Positions 13,323 to 15,200 of a DNA stretch of 15,200 nt are shown piece after piece. The notes under the pieces are model-generated. The model had not been told where the DNA came from. It saw nothing but the letters and a program-made list of their open reading frames with translations, and ran no database searches. The stretch covers positions 1 through 15,200 of the forward strand of contig CAYXNM010000065.1 of NCBI GenBank assembly GCA_964466385.1. The letters are read 5' to 3'. The stretch is from UBA5972 sp964466385. Lineage in GTDB: Bacteria > Pseudomonadota > Alphaproteobacteria > Rhodobacterales > Rhodobacteraceae. Positions within the stretch are counted from its first letter, which is position 1. Every line of letters starts with the position of its first letter. The position numbers and the translations under genes are program-made.

Positions 13323-13781
13323 TTATAATTCGCTGCCATCCTTGCGGGTAAAGCGATGGTTGGTGCCGTCGATTTCGACCCGCAGGTCCACGTCGGAATA
13401 GGTGCAAACGTCTTTTGCAGCACGCGCCCCGACGACGAGAAATTGCGCCTCGGAGTCCGAGCGGTTGATCAGGTGGTGGCCGTTGGTCTCTCCGGCTTTG
13501 AACGCGGCGCAATCTCCGGGCCTGACGGTTGTTTCTCCCTCGTCCTGGACCAGCACAAGCTCGCCCTTGGTGATCCACACAAACTCGTCCTCGGTCTGGT
13601 GCCAATGGCGCAGGCTGGACTTTGATCCAGGCTGCAGCACCATCAGATTGACGCCGAACTGGGTAAGCGCCGCTGCGGTCCCCAGGGCATAGCGTCCCCG
13701 ATCGCCCATTTCTGTCGCGTAGGGCTCGGGATAGGAACTGCCGGTTTCAAACGGCAGCTTGTCGAGGTCGATCAGGCCCAT
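13323..13781 (-). CDS. Cupin-domain protein in the beta-oxidation operon
   Basis: The 152-residue protein is a single cupin barrel. Motif 1 reads G-x6-HWH-x4-E-x6-G (GSKSSLRHWHQTEDEFVWITKG) and motif 2 is PGDCAAFKAGETNGHHLIN, so the usual metal ligands (two His and Glu, then His) are present. The substrate is unknown. Family members include isomerases, dioxygenases and sugar- or ligand-binding proteins, and the sequence does not decide. The ATG at 13781 overlaps the fadA stop by one base (TGATG), giving MGLIDLDKLPFETGSSYPEPYA; an upstream in-frame start at 13829 would lie within fadA. Tight coupling between fadA and fadJ suggests a role tied to acyl-CoA metabolism, for example regulation or salvage, but this is inference only. 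Confidence 0.88.
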   Translation of the reverse strand: MGLIDLDKLPFETGSSYPEPYATEMGDRGRYALGTAAALTQFGVNLMVLQPGSKSSLRHWHQTEDEFVWITKGELVLVQDEGETTVRPGDCAAFKAGETNGHHLINRSDSEAQFLVVGARAAKDVCTYSDVDLRVEIDGTNHRFTRKDGSEL

Positions 13782-14992
13782 CAAACGCGCTCGATAATCG
13801 TCGCAACGCCCATGCCTGAGCCAATGCACAACGTGGCAAGGCCGGTTTCCTTGTCGGCGCGTTCCATTTCATCCAGAAGCGTGCCAAGGATGACGGCGCC
13901 CGTAGCCCCCAACGGATGCCCCATGGCAATCGCGCCGCCGTTCACGTTGACCTTGTCCGGATCCGCGTCAAAATGCGTCATGAAGCGCAGAACGACGCTG
14001 GCGAAAGCCTCGTTCACCTCCATCAGGTCGATGTCGGAAAGCTGCATGCCCGTTTCACGCAGGATCTTTTCGGTCACCGTGACCGGCCCCGTCAGCATGA
14101 TCGTTGGATCAGTGCCAACTTTTGACATGTGCTTGAACCGCGCGCGGGGTGTAAGGCCGTGGCGCTGGCCAAATTCCCTGTTGCCGATCAGCATGGCCGA
14201 CGTGCCATCCGCGATGCCCGACGAGTTGCCCGCATGGTGGACGTGGTTGATTTTCTCAAGCTCGGGATATTTCATCAGTGCGACCGCATCAAAGCCAGGC
14301 ATCACTTCGCCCATGTCCTTGAACGACGGACGCAATCCGCCAAGCGATTGCATGTCGGTGGCTTCGCGCACCATTTCGTCATGGTCCAGAAGTTCAAGCC
14401 CGTTCTGGTCTTTCACCGTGAAAACCGATTTGGCAAACCGGCCCTCTTTTTGCGCGCGCGCTGCGCGTTTCTGGCTTTCAACGGCCAGTGAATCGCAGTC
14501 GTCGCGGGAAAACCCGTATTTTGTCGCAATGATGTCCGCCGAAATCCCTTGCGGCACGAAATAGGTTTTCATGGCCAGCGTGGGATCGGCGGCGATGGCG
14601 CCTCCATCCGAACCCATGGGCACACGGCTCATGCTTTCCACGCCACCGGCGATATACCCATCCCCCATGCCGCCCCGCACCTGCCCTGCCGCCATGTTGA
14701 CGCTCTCAAGGGCGGAGGAACAAAAGCGGTTGACCGACACGCCGGGGATGCTTTCGTCGAGATCACTGTAAAGCACGGCGGAACGCGCCAGGCACGCGCC
14801 CTGTTCACCGACCTGTGTGACGTTGCCCCAGATCACGTCCTCAACCGCGTGGCCGTCCAGATTGTTGCGGTTTTTCAGCTCGTTAAGTGCAAGGGCTGAC
14901 AGGCGCGCGGCAGAAACCTCGTTCAGGGTTCCGTCTGTCTTGCCCTTACCGCGGGGCGAGCGGACGCTGTCATAGATGTAAGCTTCGTTCAT
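13781..14992 (-). CDS. fadA: Acetyl-CoA acyltransferase (3-ketoacyl-CoA thiolase)
   Basis: FadA performs the last beta-oxidation step, cleaving 3-ketoacyl-CoA with CoA to acetyl-CoA and a shortened acyl-CoA. The 403-residue protein has all thiolase motifs: nucleophile C91 in SVNRFCSSALESV, VNEAFASV, GGAIAMGHPLGATGA with H359, and C389 in LCIGSGMG. GGVESMSRVPMG is also typical. Length is normal. The ATG at 14992 is supported by AAAGGAAG a few bases upstream. It follows a GST gene by 16 nt and overlaps the cupin gene by one base. It probably forms the beta subunit of a complex with the fadJ product; an acetyl-CoA acetyltransferase of the same fold is less likely given the fadJ neighbour. Confidence 0.95.
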   Translation of the reverse strand: MNEAYIYDSVRSPRGKGKTDGTLNEVSAARLSALALNELKNRNNLDGHAVEDVIWGNVTQVGEQGACLARSAVLYSDLDESIPGVSVNRFCSSALESVNMAAGQVRGGMGDGYIAGGVESMSRVPMGSDGGAIAADPTLAMKTYFVPQGISADIIATKYGFSRDDCDSLAVESQKRAARAQKEGRFAKSVFTVKDQNGLELLDHDEMVREATDMQSLGGLRPSFKDMGEVMPGFDAVALMKYPELEKINHVHHAGNSSGIADGTSAMLIGNREFGQRHGLTPRARFKHMSKVGTDPTIMLTGPVTVTEKILRETGMQLSDIDLMEVNEAFASVVLRFMTHFDADPDKVNVNGGAIAMGHPLGATGAVILGTLLDEMERADKETGLATLCIGSGMGVATIIERV

Positions 14993-15008
14993 GGTTTTCT
15001 TCCTTTGT

Positions 15009-15200
15009 TCAGGCTCGGTCGGCAGGGCTGCCGGGCATCAGGTCATAGGGGTGTTTCCAGCCGGGTTCAGCCGAAATGCGGTCGAGCCAGGCGTCGATAT
15101 TGGGGTATTCCGTGCGGTCAAATCCAAAGGGCTCGGTGTAAAAGAGGTAACCGCAGCACGAGATATCCGCGTTGGTGATGGTATCCCCAACCAGCCAGTC
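15009..15200 (-). CDS. Glutathione S-transferase family protein, C-terminal part (cut by window edge)
   Basis: Only the last 63 codons are inside the window; the start lies beyond 15200. The translation DWLVGDTITNADISCCGYLF, followed by YPNIDAWLDRISAEPGWKHPYDLMPG, is characteristic of the GST C-terminal helical domain (the D in TNADIS is the N-capping residue of the family's buried helix, and the W in AWLDRI is common). Substrate and subclass cannot be judged. It is 16 nt upstream of fadA on the same strand, so it is probably the preceding gene of the operon; as I recall, GST genes are often found beside fadA in Rhodobacteraceae. Confidence 0.85.
   Translation of the reverse strand, partial: DWLVGDTITNADISCCGYLFYTEPFGFDRTEYPNIDAWLDRISAEPGWKHPYDLMPGSPADRA

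Noticed and set aside
11720..13351. 543-codon open frame on the plus strand opposite fadJ
   Set aside because: Antisense shadow of an intact, well-matched fadJ; no domain and no plausible ribosome binding site.

Overview
The window looks like chromosomal DNA of an alphaproteobacterium, most likely of the family Rhodobacteraceae (Roseobacter group). The evidence is the high-GC coding sequence, family-typical protein sequences, and a block dgt / argS / SPOR-protein / nagZ / scpA / scpB that I recall as conserved in that family. No phage, transposase, CRISPR array or defence locus was recognised. Nearly all the sequence is housekeeping or catabolic, and the unusual material lies in the intergenic regions.

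Left part (1-3060). A tRNA-Gly(CCC) on the minus strand is followed by a complete ectC (ectoine synthase) with no ectA or ectB beside it. A structured stretch of about 480 bp with several palindromes and no convincing gene follows. A lone kynU (kynureninase) reads leftward. Divergent from it is a 105-residue DksA-type regulator. Its upstream region has a perfect TTGAC-N4-GTCAA (FNR/Crp-type) box, spaced from a -10-like hexamer as in a class II activated promoter.

Middle part (3060-10855). A 65-residue unknown protein precedes a divergent pair, an A-type Fe-S carrier (erpA-like, minus) and dgt (plus), whose predicted promoters share one AT-rich -10 region. dgt is followed 6 nt later by a MarC-family membrane protein. 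argS then opens a rightward series: a SPOR-domain envelope protein, nagZ (overlapping it by one base), scpA, and scpB (overlapping scpA by 11 nt). These cover arginyl-tRNA charging, peptidoglycan binding and recycling, and SMC-ScpAB chromosome condensation.

Right part (10856-15200). A leftward fatty-acid beta-oxidation operon reads GST (cut by the window edge), thiolase fadA, a cupin whose start overlaps the fadA stop, and the two-domain hydratase/dehydrogenase fadJ. Its 3' end meets the 3' end of scpB. Between them lies a small, apparently recent tandem duplication with a 182-bp offset. It carries a second copy of the ScpB acidic tail, a second copy of the last codons of fadJ, a 33-nt piece of internal fadJ, and two copies of an 18-bp perfect palindrome whose flanking bases are swapped as if one had been inverted. 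This scar and the FNR-box/DksA promoter are the two observations most worth checking.
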